DNA from: Arcobacter sp. LA11
GTDB lineage: Bacteria > Campylobacterota > Campylobacteria > Campylobacterales > Arcobacteraceae
DNA: 64,000 nucleotides
Direction: 5' to 3'
Assembly: GCF_001895145.1 (NCBI RefSeq)
Contig: NZ_BDIR01000003.1
Location: 62,001-126,000 of the forward strand
Shown here: positions 45,769-55,306 of the stretch, piece by piece
How the letters are laid out: every line of letters starts with the position of its first letter
Numbering within the stretch: the first letter of the stretch is position 1
The notes under the pieces: generated by a model
Databases searched by the model: none
What the model was told of the DNA's origin: nothing
Seen by the model: the letters and a program-made list of their open reading frames with translations, nothing else
Position numbers and translations under genes: made by a program

Positions 45769-47403
45769 TCAGTCATTAAAACATTTGTTTAAATGTTTTT
45801 CTTCCATTGGTTTTGTCATTAAAGATACAATTATTGCTGTAATAATTGATAAAGGTAATGCAATTATTAAAGCATCTACAAATATAATTTTTCCACTCAA
45901 TACAGAATGACTTCCTGTTAAAGCTTTTGCAATACCTAAAGCTTTTGCTTCTTTAAAATGAACAAAGACAAGCCAGAATGATGAAGAAAGAAGCCCCACT
46001 AACATAGATGCTATAGCACCAGTTCTTGTCATTCTTTTCCAAAATAACCCTGCAATATATGATGGAAGAAATATTGATGCACATAAAGCAAAGAAAATTG
46101 CTGTACTTCTTGCAATTATTGCTGGCTGTTTATCAAATGCATAAGCTAAAGCAACAGAAAAAGAAATCATAATAATAATTCCAAGTCTAGTTACTATGAC
46201 AGAATTACTTTTTGGTTTAATTTGTTGAATTAAATCTCTACCTACTGCTGTTCCCATTGTATGAAATTGAGAAGAAAGTGTACTCATAGCAGCCGAAATT
46301 AAAGCAAACAGAAAAATAAATGCAAACCATTTAGGCATAGCTGTATTTATGAAGTGAGGAATTACTTTACCAATACTTCCCGCACTCTGTAATGCATTTT
46401 TACCTTCATTAAACTCAAAATACCAAGCATTTGTTAAAGAACCAACTATAAAAACTATACCTGTCATTGAAACAATAAATATTCCACCAATTAGTACTGC
46501 TCTATTTAATTCTTGCTTTGAACTAACGGTCATAAATCTTACTATTAGTTGTGGTTGTGCTAAAACACCTATACCTACACCTAAAGTGATAGTTGTAATT
46601 ACAAATAACCATCCTGGACTAAAAAATGATGGCATTGAATTCCAACCAGAAAAACCCCACATAGTTGAAAGTTTCATCATAAAATCTGGACCACCAGGTT
46701 TTAATTCTTTTATAGAAGTATTTGCTAAAGACCCAACAGTTTGATTCCAAACATTCTCTAGTTTTCCAAAAGCTTGATCTATTCCACCTAAAGAATCAAA
46801 AGTTACAAATAAAAGTATAATCATTGCAATAAACATGATTGAACCTTGAAGTGCATCTGTCAACATCACACCTTTTAACCCACCTGCTATTACATATGCA
46901 GTGATTATTAAAGAAAATACTAATAGTGCACCATGATAATCAACTTGAAAATATAATGCAATAAAATGAGTACCGCCAATTAATACTGCTGTTGCATATA
47001 ATGGCATGAATAATAGTATAATTATTCCCCCGAACATTTGAATAAATTTTGAATCATATCTTTTACCTAAAAACTCAGGAAAAGTATGTGCATTTAGGCG
47101 ATAACCCATTTTTCTAGTTGGATTACCAAAAAAAACAAATGCAACAAAAATACCAATTATTATGTTAAAAAATGTTAACCATAATAAAGAGTTACCTAAC
47201 CATGCTGCTACTCCCCCAAAACCTACAATTGCAGCAGTTGAAATAAATGTTGCCCCATATGATAATGCCATAATAAAAGGATGAGTATCTCGTCCTGCAA
47301 TTAAATAATCAGTAGTATTCTTAGTTTGTTTGTAACCTAAAAAACCCAAGTAACCTATTAATGATAAGTACAAAATGATGATTATATTTTCAAAAGCTCC
47401 CAT
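45769..47403 (-). CDS. Sodium:solute symporter, SSS family
   Basis: A 544-residue membrane protein with about 13 hydrophobic segments and the SSS plan: YLIAGRDTHPFIMALSYGATFIS at the start, HTFPEFLGKRYDS, and YVIAGGLKGVMLTDALQG, the family signature. Members carry proline, pantothenate, acetate and other monocarboxylates with sodium. It starts on the stop of a 55-residue gene (TAATG) and is divergent from the ior operon, which makes an organic acid substrate plausible, but the ligand is not shown by sequence. Confidence 0.88.
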   Translation of the reverse strand: MGAFENIIIILYLSLIGYLGFLGYKQTKNTTDYLIAGRDTHPFIMALSYGATFISTAAIVGFGGVAAWLGNSLLWLTFFNIIIGIFVAFVFFGNPTRKMGYRLNAHTFPEFLGKRYDSKFIQMFGGIIILLFMPLYATAVLIGGTHFIALYFQVDYHGALLVFSLIITAYVIAGGLKGVMLTDALQGSIMFIAMIILLFVTFDSLGGIDQAFGKLENVWNQTVGSLANTSIKELKPGGPDFMMKLSTMWGFSGWNSMPSFFSPGWLFVITTITLGVGIGVLAQPQLIVRFMTVSSKQELNRAVLIGGIFIVSMTGIVFIVGSLTNAWYFEFNEGKNALQSAGSIGKVIPHFINTAMPKWFAFIFLFALISAAMSTLSSQFHTMGTAVGRDLIQQIKPKSNSVIVTRLGIIIMISFSVALAYAFDKQPAIIARSTAIFFALCASIFLPSYIAGLFWKRMTRTGAIASMLVGLLSSSFWLVFVHFKEAKALGIAKALTGSHSVLSGKIIFVDALIIALPLSIITAIIVSLMTKPMEEKHLNKCFND

Positions 47404-47570
47404 TATAACCCCTCATCTATTTTATCTTCTGTTTTAGCCCAATTCTTTACACCTTTTCCTGAATCATTACTTCCTTTATTCCAATTAATAGCACCATAAA
47501 CTACACATATTAATGTACTAATAATTGTTAAATAAAAAGCAAGATTTACCCCAAAATCTGCTCCAACCAT
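47403..47570 (-). CDS. Small membrane protein, probable symporter accessory subunit, 55 aa
   Basis: A 55-codon frame from ATG 47570 (GGGAG 5 bases upstream) to TAA 47403-47405. Residues 8-28 form one hydrophobic helix (VNLAFYLTIISTLICVVYGAI), followed by a hydrophilic tail. The stop overlaps the symporter start as TAATG, a strong sign of coupling. Small partner proteins encoded before SSS permeases are known in other bacteria (DUF485/DUF4212-type); this one is shorter and I cannot assign it to those families. Confidence 0.65.
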   Translation of the reverse strand: MVGADFGVNLAFYLTIISTLICVVYGAINWNKGSNDSGKGVKNWAKTEDKIDEGL

Positions 47571-48043
47571 CTCATCTCCCTTTGAAATTATTAGAAAAAG
47601 TTTATAAGAAACTCTATTACATTTTGTTAAACTGTTTAAAAAATATATTTAAGTTTATAATATAAACAAAAATTCAGCTTAATAATTAAATTAATCTTTT
47701 TATAAATTTTTAATTATTGTTTAATAAATTTAAATATAGTTAAAAATATAAATAACCTATACAATAAATATAAATTATAAAATTTTTTGTTAATTTATTA
47801 AAATATTTGTAAATTTCTTAAGTTTTCTTACTAATTTTGTCAACTTACTAATTATCACCTTTTAATAATTGAATATCTATTAGTATATTAAATACAACTA
47901 TATAGGTTAAAAAGTATATTTTTCCATTCATTACCTAATTATTATGATTTTCTACAATTATTTGTAATTTTTAATCATTTAATTTACAATAAAAATTATA
48001 CTTAGTATAATATTTTAAATTTTATTTAATAATTAGGAAAATC
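47571..48043. other. Long AT-rich divergent intergenic region
   Basis: About 470 bases between the symporter partner gene (minus) and iorA (plus), extremely A/T-rich with no open frame that looks coding. The right end holds the iorA promoter at 47983-48011. The left end holds the GGGAG ribosome site for the minus-strand gene. I see no strong inverted repeat. Regulators of both divergent units probably bind here. Confidence 0.6.
47983..48011 (+). promoter_or_regulatory. Sigma70-like promoter of the ior operon
   Basis: TTTACA (47983-47988) and TATAAT (48006-48011) are 17 bases apart, which predicts a start near 48018 and a leader of about 25 bases with RBS TAGGAAAA before the ATG at 48044. Confidence 0.6.
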
Positions 48044-49876
48044 ATGAAACAGACGCTTATGGGAAATGATGCAATTGCTTGGGGGATTATTCACTCAGAT
48101 ATTGATATGGTTTCTGGATATCCAGGAACACCGTCTAGTGAAATACTAGGAAATGTTAATAAACTAAAACATCAAATGAATTTAGATTTATATGCAGAAT
48201 GGGGAACAAATGAAAAAGTTGGTTTTGAAGTAGCCTATGCAGGTGCAGTTGCAGGAAGACGTGCAGCTGCAACTATGAAACAAGTAGGTTTAAACGTTGC
48301 AAGTGATGCTTTAATGAGTGCTGCATATATTGGTAACCTAGGAGCCTTTGTATTAATAGTTGCAGATGATCCTGGTTTTCATTCATCTCAAACAGAGCAA
48401 GATTCAAGGGTCTTTGCTAAATTTGCAAAAATCCCTGTACTTGATCCAGCAACTCCTCAAGATGCTTATGATTTTGTAAAAATTGCAGCAGATATATCTG
48501 AAACATTTCAAACACCTACAATGTTAAGGCCTGTCATGAGAGTTTGTCATGCAAGACAAATTGTTGATATTGATGAGGAAACTAATTTTAAACCAGGGAA
48601 AGGTGAATTTAAAAGAGAAATAGGAAGGTGGGCAGCAGTTCCAAGAGCAGGTAGAATAATTCAAGGTTATGAACAAATTGAAAGAATAAATGCTCTTAAA
48701 GAATACAACTGGGAAAATCTTATTAAACCTGAATTTGATAAATGTAAAGGTGGTAAACTATTAATACTTACATCTGGAACAGGTGATGGGTTTGCAAGAG
48801 AGACATTAGAAGATATTGGTATTGAAGCAGACGTAGTTAAATTTAAGATGCCTTACCCTCTTCCTGAAAATCAAATTAGAGAACAATTTAAAAACTATGA
48901 AAAAGTTTTAGTTGTAGAAGAACCTATGCCCTGTATTGAAGAGCAAATTTTAACTGAAAAAGTTCATGGTAAACTAGATGGAACTATGCATGTTATTGAT
49001 GAGATGCAAAAAGTTTATATTCAAAATGCATTAATAAAAATAGGAGTTTACACTGGAGCTGATTTATATCCAGTTGTACCTTTTAAAGAGGAAATAGCTG
49101 CACGTCCTCCTAATCTTTGCCCAGGATGTCCACATAGAGATATTTATTATGCTATTACGAAAGTATTTAGAAAGAAAAAATCTATTTACCCATCAGATAT
49201 TGGGTGTTATACTCTTGCAATAAACCAAGGTGCAATTGATACAGTTTTATGTATGGGTGCTTCTGTATCAATGGCAAGTGGTTTTTCAATAGCAGATCCA
49301 GATAAATATGTAGTAGCAACCATTGGAGATAGTACATTTTTCCATGGAGGTATACCACCATTAGTAAATGCGGTATATCAGAAACACAAATTTATGTTAG
49401 TTGTCCTTGATAACTCTGTTGTAGCAATGACAGGAAGACAACTTCCACCACAAAGAGAAAATAAAGAGATTGATATTATGAAGATTGCTGAAGGTTGTGG
49501 AGCAGATGTCTATGAACATATCTACTCAAATGATATTCAACACTCTCTTGATTTCTTTAAAGACATGAAAAAAGTATACGATGAAGCAGATGGGCCAATA
49601 GTAGTTGTAGTAAGAGAATTCTGTGTTCTTGATAAAGAAGTAGTAGATGACCATATTCCATTAGAGTTTGCAGAAGTAGTTCCTGAAGATTGTACAGCTT
49701 GTGATCAATGTACAACTATATATAAATGTCCTCCAATGGCTTATAATGCAGATGGAAAAGTTGAAATTGATCCATTCCTTTGTATTGGTTGTGGTGCCTG
49801 TTTAAGTGTAGTTTGTCCAACAGATGCTTTTGTTCAAGATACAAGTCGTGGTATAATTAGAGAGGAAAATAAATAA
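48044..49876 (+). CDS. iorA: Indolepyruvate:ferredoxin oxidoreductase alpha subunit
   Basis: IOR oxidatively decarboxylates aryl pyruvates (from Trp, Phe and Tyr) to arylacetyl-CoA with ferredoxin as acceptor. The 610-residue protein has the N-terminal pyrimidine-binding domain (DMVSGYPGTPSSEIL), the middle domain, a thiamine-diphosphate domain (GDSTFFHGGIPPLVNAVY), and a C-terminal ferredoxin domain with CTACDQC near residue 553 and CIGCGACLSVVCP near 583. CPGCPHRD near 360 is the family motif. The stop overlaps the iorB ATG by one base. Confidence 0.94.
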   Translation: MKQTLMGNDAIAWGIIHSDIDMVSGYPGTPSSEILGNVNKLKHQMNLDLYAEWGTNEKVGFEVAYAGAVAGRRAAATMKQVGLNVASDALMSAAYIGNLGAFVLIVADDPGFHSSQTEQDSRVFAKFAKIPVLDPATPQDAYDFVKIAADISETFQTPTMLRPVMRVCHARQIVDIDEETNFKPGKGEFKREIGRWAAVPRAGRIIQGYEQIERINALKEYNWENLIKPEFDKCKGGKLLILTSGTGDGFARETLEDIGIEADVVKFKMPYPLPENQIREQFKNYEKVLVVEEPMPCIEEQILTEKVHGKLDGTMHVIDEMQKVYIQNALIKIGVYTGADLYPVVPFKEEIAARPPNLCPGCPHRDIYYAITKVFRKKKSIYPSDIGCYTLAINQGAIDTVLCMGASVSMASGFSIADPDKYVVATIGDSTFFHGGIPPLVNAVYQKHKFMLVVLDNSVVAMTGRQLPPQRENKEIDIMKIAEGCGADVYEHIYSNDIQHSLDFFKDMKKVYDEADGPIVVVVREFCVLDKEVVDDHIPLEFAEVVPEDCTACDQCTTIYKCPPMAYNADGKVEIDPFLCIGCGACLSVVCPTDAFVQDTSRGIIREENK

Positions 49877-50409
49877 TGAGATATCAAGTAGTAATAGCAG
49901 GATTTGGTGGTCAAGGGTCTGTATTTTTAGTAAAGATTTTAGCGTTATGTGCTGGAAATAAAGATGTAGCATGTTTAGGAACAGAAAATCATGGTATGAG
50001 TCAAAGAGGTGGTGCAGTTTCATGTACAATCAAACTTGGTAACTATACAAATCCAGTAATTGATGCAAACCAAGCAGATTTATTAATTGGATTAGAAAAG
50101 AATGAAGCATTAAGAAATGTTCAGTTTTTGAAACCAACTGGAACTTTAGCAGTAAATGCAGAATCAGATTTTCCTTCGTCTGATATAAATGCTACTGTTT
50201 TTCAGGTTGATGCATTTGATAAAGCAAAAAAGAAAGAATTACCAATACAAGGTTTAAACGTGTACATGTTAGGTGTTGTAGTATCTAAATGTGAGGATTT
50301 CCCTTTTACAGAAGAAGATGTTAAACAAGCACTAAGAGATTTTAATCCAAAAGTTGCAGAACAAAATATTGAGGTTTTAGAAAAAGCAATAGCAGATACA
50401 AAGGCTTAA
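49876..50409 (+). CDS. iorB: Indolepyruvate:ferredoxin oxidoreductase beta subunit
   Basis: A 177-residue gamma-type 2-oxoacid oxidoreductase subunit: VIAGFGGQGSVFLVKIL at the N-terminus and NHGMSQRGGAVSCTIKLG near residue 36, the CoA-site features of the family. It completes the IorAB enzyme and is coupled to both iorA and paaK (1 base after its stop region). Confidence 0.93.
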   Translation: MRYQVVIAGFGGQGSVFLVKILALCAGNKDVACLGTENHGMSQRGGAVSCTIKLGNYTNPVIDANQADLLIGLEKNEALRNVQFLKPTGTLAVNAESDFPSSDINATVFQVDAFDKAKKKELPIQGLNVYMLGVVVSKCEDFPFTEEDVKQALRDFNPKVAEQNIEVLEKAIADTKA

Positions 50410-50410
50410 A

Positions 50411-51706
50411 ATGATTTGGAATAAGGTAGAGAGTAGTTCTTTAGAAAGTCTTAGAAAACTACAAACAAAAAGATTAAAAGAAACTATTAAAAGAGTTTAT
50501 ACATTAACACCTTTTTACAAAAAGAAATTTGATGAGTTAGGAATTAATCCAAAAGATATTAAATCAATAGAAGATATTTCAAAACTTCCTTTTACAAAAA
50601 AGCAAGATTTGAGAGACCATTATCCTTTTGGTCTATTTACAGTACCAATGAGTCAAGTAATTCGTGTACATAGTTCATCTGGAACTACTGGAAAACCTAC
50701 TGTTGTTGGATATACTGAACATGATATGGATGTTTGGGATGAAGTTATGGCTAGAGTTTTTAAAATGGCAGGAACTACAGAAGAAGATATAGTACATAAT
50801 GCGTATGGATATGGACTTTTTACAGGAGGACTTGGATTACATAATGGTGCTGCAAAAGTAAAAGCGACTGTTATTCCAAGTTCTGGAGGATTTACTGATA
50901 GGCAAGTAATGCTTATGAAAGATTTTGGAGCAACTATCCTTGCTTCTACTCCATCATTTGCACTACATATGGCAGAGTCTGCATCTAAAGCAGGAATAGA
51001 TTATAAAAAAGATTTTAAATTAAAAGCTGGAATTTTTGGTGCAGAACCAACTTCTAAAGGTCTTAAAAAAGAGGTATCAAAAGTCTGGGGAATAGATTAT
51101 CATGAAATATATGGACTTTCAGAAATTATTGGGCCAGGAGTTAGTTGTTCATGTAAACATAGTGATTTATTGCATATATTTGAAGATCATTTTTATCCAG
51201 AGATTATTGATTCTAAAACAGGCGAAATATTACCTGATGGTGAAAGAGGAGAGTTAGTAATAACATCACTAACAAAACAAGCTCTTCCTATAATTAGATA
51301 TAGAACAGGTGATATTACTTCACTTAAAAGAGAACCCTGTGCTTGTGGAAGAACGATGGTTAGAATGGAAAGCGTTGTAGGCAGAGCTGATGATATGATG
51401 ATAATCAATGGTGTAAATATCTACCCTTCTCAAATAGAACACGTAATTTCTCAAACAGAAGGACTTACGATTAACTATCAAATAGTTGTAAGTAAAAAAG
51501 GACATCTTGATGCTTTAGATATTTTAATTGAAATATCAGATGATGTTATGATAGACTCTATTTCAGAAATTGAAAATATTAAAAAATCAATACAACACAA
51601 TTTGTTAAATAATCTATATATAAATGCAAATGTAAAACTTGTTGAACCAAGAAGTATAGAAAGAAGTGTTGGAAAAGCTATTAGAATAATAGATAAAAGA
51701 GAATAA
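50411..51706 (+). CDS. paaK: Phenylacetate-CoA ligase, copy 1
   Basis: A 431-residue AMP-forming ligase with the P-loop HSSSGTTGKPTVVGYT, NAYGYGLFTGGLG, YGLSEIIGPGV and RYRTGDITSL. It interconverts arylacetate plus CoA and arylacetyl-CoA. In an ior operon it could either release arylacetate with ATP gain or activate exogenous arylacetate for reductive carboxylation by IOR. A second copy of equal length lies inverted at 52152. Cysteines in CSCKHSD and CACGRT suggest a structural metal site. It follows iorB by one base. Confidence 0.92.
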   Translation: MIWNKVESSSLESLRKLQTKRLKETIKRVYTLTPFYKKKFDELGINPKDIKSIEDISKLPFTKKQDLRDHYPFGLFTVPMSQVIRVHSSSGTTGKPTVVGYTEHDMDVWDEVMARVFKMAGTTEEDIVHNAYGYGLFTGGLGLHNGAAKVKATVIPSSGGFTDRQVMLMKDFGATILASTPSFALHMAESASKAGIDYKKDFKLKAGIFGAEPTSKGLKKEVSKVWGIDYHEIYGLSEIIGPGVSCSCKHSDLLHIFEDHFYPEIIDSKTGEILPDGERGELVITSLTKQALPIIRYRTGDITSLKREPCACGRTMVRMESVVGRADDMMIINGVNIYPSQIEHVISQTEGLTINYQIVVSKKGHLDALDILIEISDDVMIDSISEIENIKKSIQHNLLNNLYINANVKLVEPRSIERSVGKAIRIIDKRE

Positions 51707-51714
51707 GGACTAAA

Positions 51715-52140
51715 ATGAGTAAATATACTATCAAACAATTATCTGTATTTATTGAAAATAAACAGGGCGAATTATCAGATATTACATCTTTATTATCAAA
51801 AAATAAAATTTCATTAAAGGCCATTAATCTTGTAGATACGAGTGAATTTGGTATTTTAAGACTATTAGTTGATGATGAACTATCAACTAAAAGAATTTTA
51901 GATGCAAATGGTTTTTCTTTAACTATTACAGAAGTTTTTGCAGCTGAGATTGATGACCATATTGGTTCATTTAATGATGTAGTTACAATATTATCTGAAA
52001 ATAATATCAATTTAGAATATACCTATACAATTAACAATGCTAAAAATGGTGCATTTATATTTAAAGTAGGCCTTGCTGATTTTGAAAAAGCGACAAAACT
52101 ACTAAGTAAATCAAAAGTTAAATTATTAGAAAAGATATAA
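51715..52140 (+). CDS. Tandem ACT-domain protein
   Basis: A 141-residue protein with two ACT domains (residues 1-68 opening YTIKQLSVFIENKQGELSDI, and about 72-141). ACT pairs bind amino acids as regulators. It is the last gene of iorA-iorB-paaK, a common neighbour of these genes, so an aromatic amino acid is the likely ligand. There is no catalytic or DNA-binding domain. Confidence 0.88.
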   Translation: MSKYTIKQLSVFIENKQGELSDITSLLSKNKISLKAINLVDTSEFGILRLLVDDELSTKRILDANGFSLTITEVFAAEIDDHIGSFNDVVTILSENNINLEYTYTINNAKNGAFIFKVGLADFEKATKLLSKSKVKLLEKI

Positions 52141-52151
52141 AAGGAGAGTTA

Positions 52152-53447
52152 TTACTTCCTTTTATCTATAATTCTTACTGCTTTACCTGCACTTCTTTGA
52201 ATTGAATTTGGTTGTACTAATTTAATTTCTGCATGTATATATAAATTATTTAAAATATCTTTTTGAATTTCCGCTTTTAACTTTTGTAATTCATTTACTG
52301 AATCAGACATCATATTATCAGTTAATTCAACATCTAGTTCTAATTTATCCAAATAACCTTTTTTATCTAAAATTATTTGATAATTTAAGGAAACACCTTC
52401 TATATTTGATAATACATGTTCTATTTGAGAAGGAAATATATTTACTCCACCTACAATAATCATATCATCACTACGCCCTACTACACTTTCCATTTTTACT
52501 GTAGTTCTACCACATCTACAGGGAGTAAAATCTAAAGAGGTAATATCTCCTGTTCTATATCTAATTATAGGAAGACCTTGTTTTGTTATTGTAGTTAAAA
52601 CTAACTCTCCTCTTTCTCCTTCTTTTACAGGTTCTAAAGTATCTGGATCTAATATTTCTGGATAAAAATGGTCTTCATTTATATGTAACCTATCTGAATG
52701 CTTACACCCTCCTGCAACTCCAGGACCAATTATTTCAGATAATCCATATACTTCATAAAAAGGTATTCCCCAGATATCCTTTATTTCATCTTTTAGACCC
52801 TTTGAAGCAGGCTCTCCACCATAAAAACCACATTTTAATTGTAAATCTTTTTTTAGATTATAGCCCTCTTTTTTAGCAGTTTCTGCCATATGAAGTGCAA
52901 AAGATGGAGTAGTATTTAATACTGTAGCTTTGAAATCTTTCATTAAGAGAAGTTGTCTTGAAGTAAATCCAGTAGAACTGGGTATTACAGCTACTTTCAT
53001 TCTTTGTGCAGCTTCATGAAAGCCAAGTCCTCCTGTAAAAAGACCATAGCCAATTGCATTATGCAAAATATCAGAAGAATTAACTCCACCCATATAAAAT
53101 ATACGAGCCATAACTTCAGACCAAATATTCATATCTTTTGCTGTATAACCTACAACTGTAGGTTTTCCAGTAGTTCCACTAGAACTATGTATTCTAACAA
53201 TTTCATCCATATCAACTGCAAATAAGCCATAAGGATAATTATTTCTTAAGTCTTGTTTTTTTGTAAAAGGTAACTTTCTAATATCATCTAATGATTCAAT
53301 ATCTTTTGGATTTATTCCTAAGTCATCAAACTTTTCTTTATAGAAAGGAACTAAAGAATATACACGTTTAACAGTCTCTTGTATATTTTCTAACTGTACT
53401 CTTTGCATCCTTTTTCTTGTATATGATTCTGCTTTACAATATATCAT
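52152..53447 (-). CDS. paaK: Phenylacetate-CoA ligase, copy 2
   Basis: A 431-residue ligase very similar in motif and length to copy 1 (HSSSGTTGKPTVVGYT, GYGLFTGGLGFHE, YGLSEIIGPGVAG, RYRTGDITSLDF, and PCRCGRT for the metal site). It faces the ior operon and converges on the ACT gene, with 11 bases between stops. It has its own upstream region shared with the HTH-like gene at 53618. The two copies may differ in substrate (phenyl, indolyl or hydroxyphenyl acetate). Confidence 0.92.
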   Translation of the reverse strand: MIYCKAESYTRKRMQRVQLENIQETVKRVYSLVPFYKEKFDDLGINPKDIESLDDIRKLPFTKKQDLRNNYPYGLFAVDMDEIVRIHSSSGTTGKPTVVGYTAKDMNIWSEVMARIFYMGGVNSSDILHNAIGYGLFTGGLGFHEAAQRMKVAVIPSSTGFTSRQLLLMKDFKATVLNTTPSFALHMAETAKKEGYNLKKDLQLKCGFYGGEPASKGLKDEIKDIWGIPFYEVYGLSEIIGPGVAGGCKHSDRLHINEDHFYPEILDPDTLEPVKEGERGELVLTTITKQGLPIIRYRTGDITSLDFTPCRCGRTTVKMESVVGRSDDMIIVGGVNIFPSQIEHVLSNIEGVSLNYQIILDKKGYLDKLELDVELTDNMMSDSVNELQKLKAEIQKDILNNLYIHAEIKLVQPNSIQRSAGKAVRIIDKRK

Positions 53448-53617
53448 ATTGGCCTCAATTATTTTATTATTATTCTAAATATTGTAACAAAAATTACCTT
53501 ATAGCTTAAATTAATAAATTAATTTATTAATATTAGGAAAAAATTATCATTTGTAAAGGTTTTTTAAAAATAATTCAATTATAATTATTCTTCAATTAGA
53601 ATAATTAGGAAAATAAA

Positions 53618-54067
53618 ATGCTAACTCCAAAAGAAATAAGTTCATTATTTGAAGTGCAAGTAAATACTTTATATAACTGGCGTAAAACTAAACCAAAACT
53701 TTACAGTTATTTACAAAATGCAGACTATAATTCAAAAATTAATAACGAGATAAATGTATTATTGGAATATTTTTCAAAAACTATAAATAAAAACTTTCTT
53801 TTAAATGAAATTGATTTCTTGATTACTAGTGATTATGAGTTAATTACAATCGATGAAGTAAATGAATTTCAAGAGCATTTTATAAAAGCTAATTATAAAT
53901 TATTGACAACAGAACATAAGCTTGTACTTGGTATCTACGATAAAATAAAAGAACTTAATATCGTTGAAAAATACTTGCTTTATAAGAAAATTTATAAAGT
54001 AAGACAAGTAGGAGATAAAAATAGAGCAACTTTTTTCAAAGAATTTTTACAAGAAGGAAATAAATAA
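53618..54067 (+). CDS. HTH-like protein of unknown function, upstream of trpB-like gene
   Basis: A 149-residue protein opening [29 protein letters not shown], a helix-turn-helix of the type that reads DNA or recruits partners. The rest is helical with no known domain. RBS TAGGAAAA lies just upstream. Its stop overlaps the trpB-like ATG by one base, so the two are coupled and probably share a role, perhaps local regulation. I do not recognise the family. Confidence 0.75.
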   Translation: MLTPKEISSLFEVQVNTLYNWRKTKPKLYSYLQNADYNSKINNEINVLLEYFSKTINKNFLLNEIDFLITSDYELITIDEVNEFQEHFIKANYKLLTTEHKLVLGIYDKIKELNIVEKYLLYKKIYKVRQVGDKNRATFFKEFLQEGNK

Positions 54068-55281
54068 TGTCTAAATATTTAGAATCAACACCAAATGAAG
54101 AAGGATATTTTGGTAAATTTGGAGGTTCTTTTATACCACCAATGCTTGAACAACCTTTTGCAGATATAAGAAAAGCATATAAAGAGTTAAAAAACGACCC
54201 AAAATTTATTGAAGAATTAAAATATGTTAGAAAGCATTATCAAGGAAGACCTACTCCCATCTCTTTTGCTAAAAACTTAACAGAGCACTGTGGTGGAGCA
54301 AAAATCTACTTAAAAAGAGAAGATTTAAATCATACTGGTGCACACAAATTAAATCATTGTATGGCAGAAGTTATCTTAGCTAAGCATTTAGGAAAAACAA
54401 AAGTTATTGCAGAGACTGGTGCAGGTCAACATGGGGTTGCTTTAGCAACTGCAGCTGCTTATTTTGGATTAGAATGTGAAATTCATATGGGTGAAGTAGA
54501 TATTGCAAAAGAACATCCAAATGTAGTTAGAATGAAAATCTTAGGTGCAAAAATTATACCAGCAACACATGGGCTTAAAACTTTAAAAGAAGCAGTTGAT
54601 TCTGCCTTTGAATCTTATGTTCCTCAAGCTGATACTGCTATTTATTGTATCGGTTCAATTGTAGGCCCACATCCTTTTCCAATGATGGTAAGAGATTTTC
54701 AGAGTATTATTGGCTTTGAATCAAAAGAACAATTTTTTGAACATGAAGATAATTTACCTGATAATGTAGTTGCTTGTGTTGGTGGAGGTTCAAATGCAAT
54801 GGGTATTTTTGCAGGATTTATTGATGATAAGGAAGTAAATCTTTATGGAGTTGAGCCTATGGGTAAAGGTGATACAATAGGAGAACACTCTGCAACATTA
54901 ACATATGGAGAAGAAGGTGTAATGCATGGTTTTAATTCAATCATGTTAAAAGATGAAAATGGTGAGCCTGCACCTGTTTATTCTATAGGTTCAGGGATTG
55001 ACTATCCATCAGTTGGTCCAGAACAAGCCCATTTAAAAGAAACAGGAAGAACAAAAGTTGGTCTTTGTAATGACGAAGAAGCTGTTGATGCATTTTATAA
55101 ATTATCACAACTAGAAGGTATTATTCCAGCTTTAGAATCAGCACATGCAGTGGGATATGCGATGAAGTTAGCAAAAACCTTATCAAAAGACAAAACAATT
55201 TTAGTAAACTTAAGTGGTAGAGGTGATAAAGATATAGATTTTGTAGTTGAAAATCATCCTGTTCCAAACGCTAAATTTTAG
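54067..55281 (+). CDS. trpB: Tryptophan synthase beta-like protein
   Basis: A 404-residue PLP enzyme of the TrpB1 type: PLP lysine Lys94 in [11 protein letters not shown], catalytic Glu116 in [20 protein letters not shown] for the phosphate, and [12 protein letters not shown] near the C-terminus. The [13 protein letters not shown] stretch after the lysine departs from the usual INNxxGQ pattern. There is no trpA beside it, and it is coupled to an HTH-like gene next to an aromatic-acid operon. It may be the housekeeping TrpB or a specialised copy that uses free indole. A terminator hairpin follows. Confidence 0.85.
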   Translation: MSKYLESTPNEEGYFGKFGGSFIPPMLEQPFADIRKAYKELKNDPKFIEELKYVRKHYQGRPTPISFAKNLTEHCGGAKIYLKREDLNHTGAHKLNHCMAEVILAKHLGKTKVIAETGAGQHGVALATAAAYFGLECEIHMGEVDIAKEHPNVVRMKILGAKIIPATHGLKTLKEAVDSAFESYVPQADTAIYCIGSIVGPHPFPMMVRDFQSIIGFESKEQFFEHEDNLPDNVVACVGGGSNAMGIFAGFIDDKEVNLYGVEPMGKGDTIGEHSATLTYGEEGVMHGFNSIMLKDENGEPAPVYSIGSGIDYPSVGPEQAHLKETGRTKVGLCNDEEAVDAFYKLSQLEGIIPALESAHAVGYAMKLAKTLSKDKTILVNLSGRGDKDIDFVVENHPVPNAKF

Positions 55282-55284
55282 AAT

Positions 55285-55306
55285 AAAAGAGGCTTTTGCC
55301 TTTTTT
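55285..55306 (+). terminator. Rho-independent terminator after trpB-like gene
   Basis: AAAAGAGGC, a TTTT loop, then GCC and a run of six T, with one G-U pair in the stem. It overlaps the end of the convergent gene at 55305. Confidence 0.7.

Noticed and set aside
47571-48043. Possible replication origin or integration site in the long AT-rich gap
   Set aside because: No DnaA-box cluster, no dnaA/dnaN neighbours, no repeats of att type and no integrase. It fits a divergent promoter region.
50411-53447. Recent inverted duplication or mobile element around the two paaK genes
   Set aside because: The genes share protein motifs and length, but the DNA differs substantially and there are no flanking repeats or transposase, so this is an old paralogy rather than an element.
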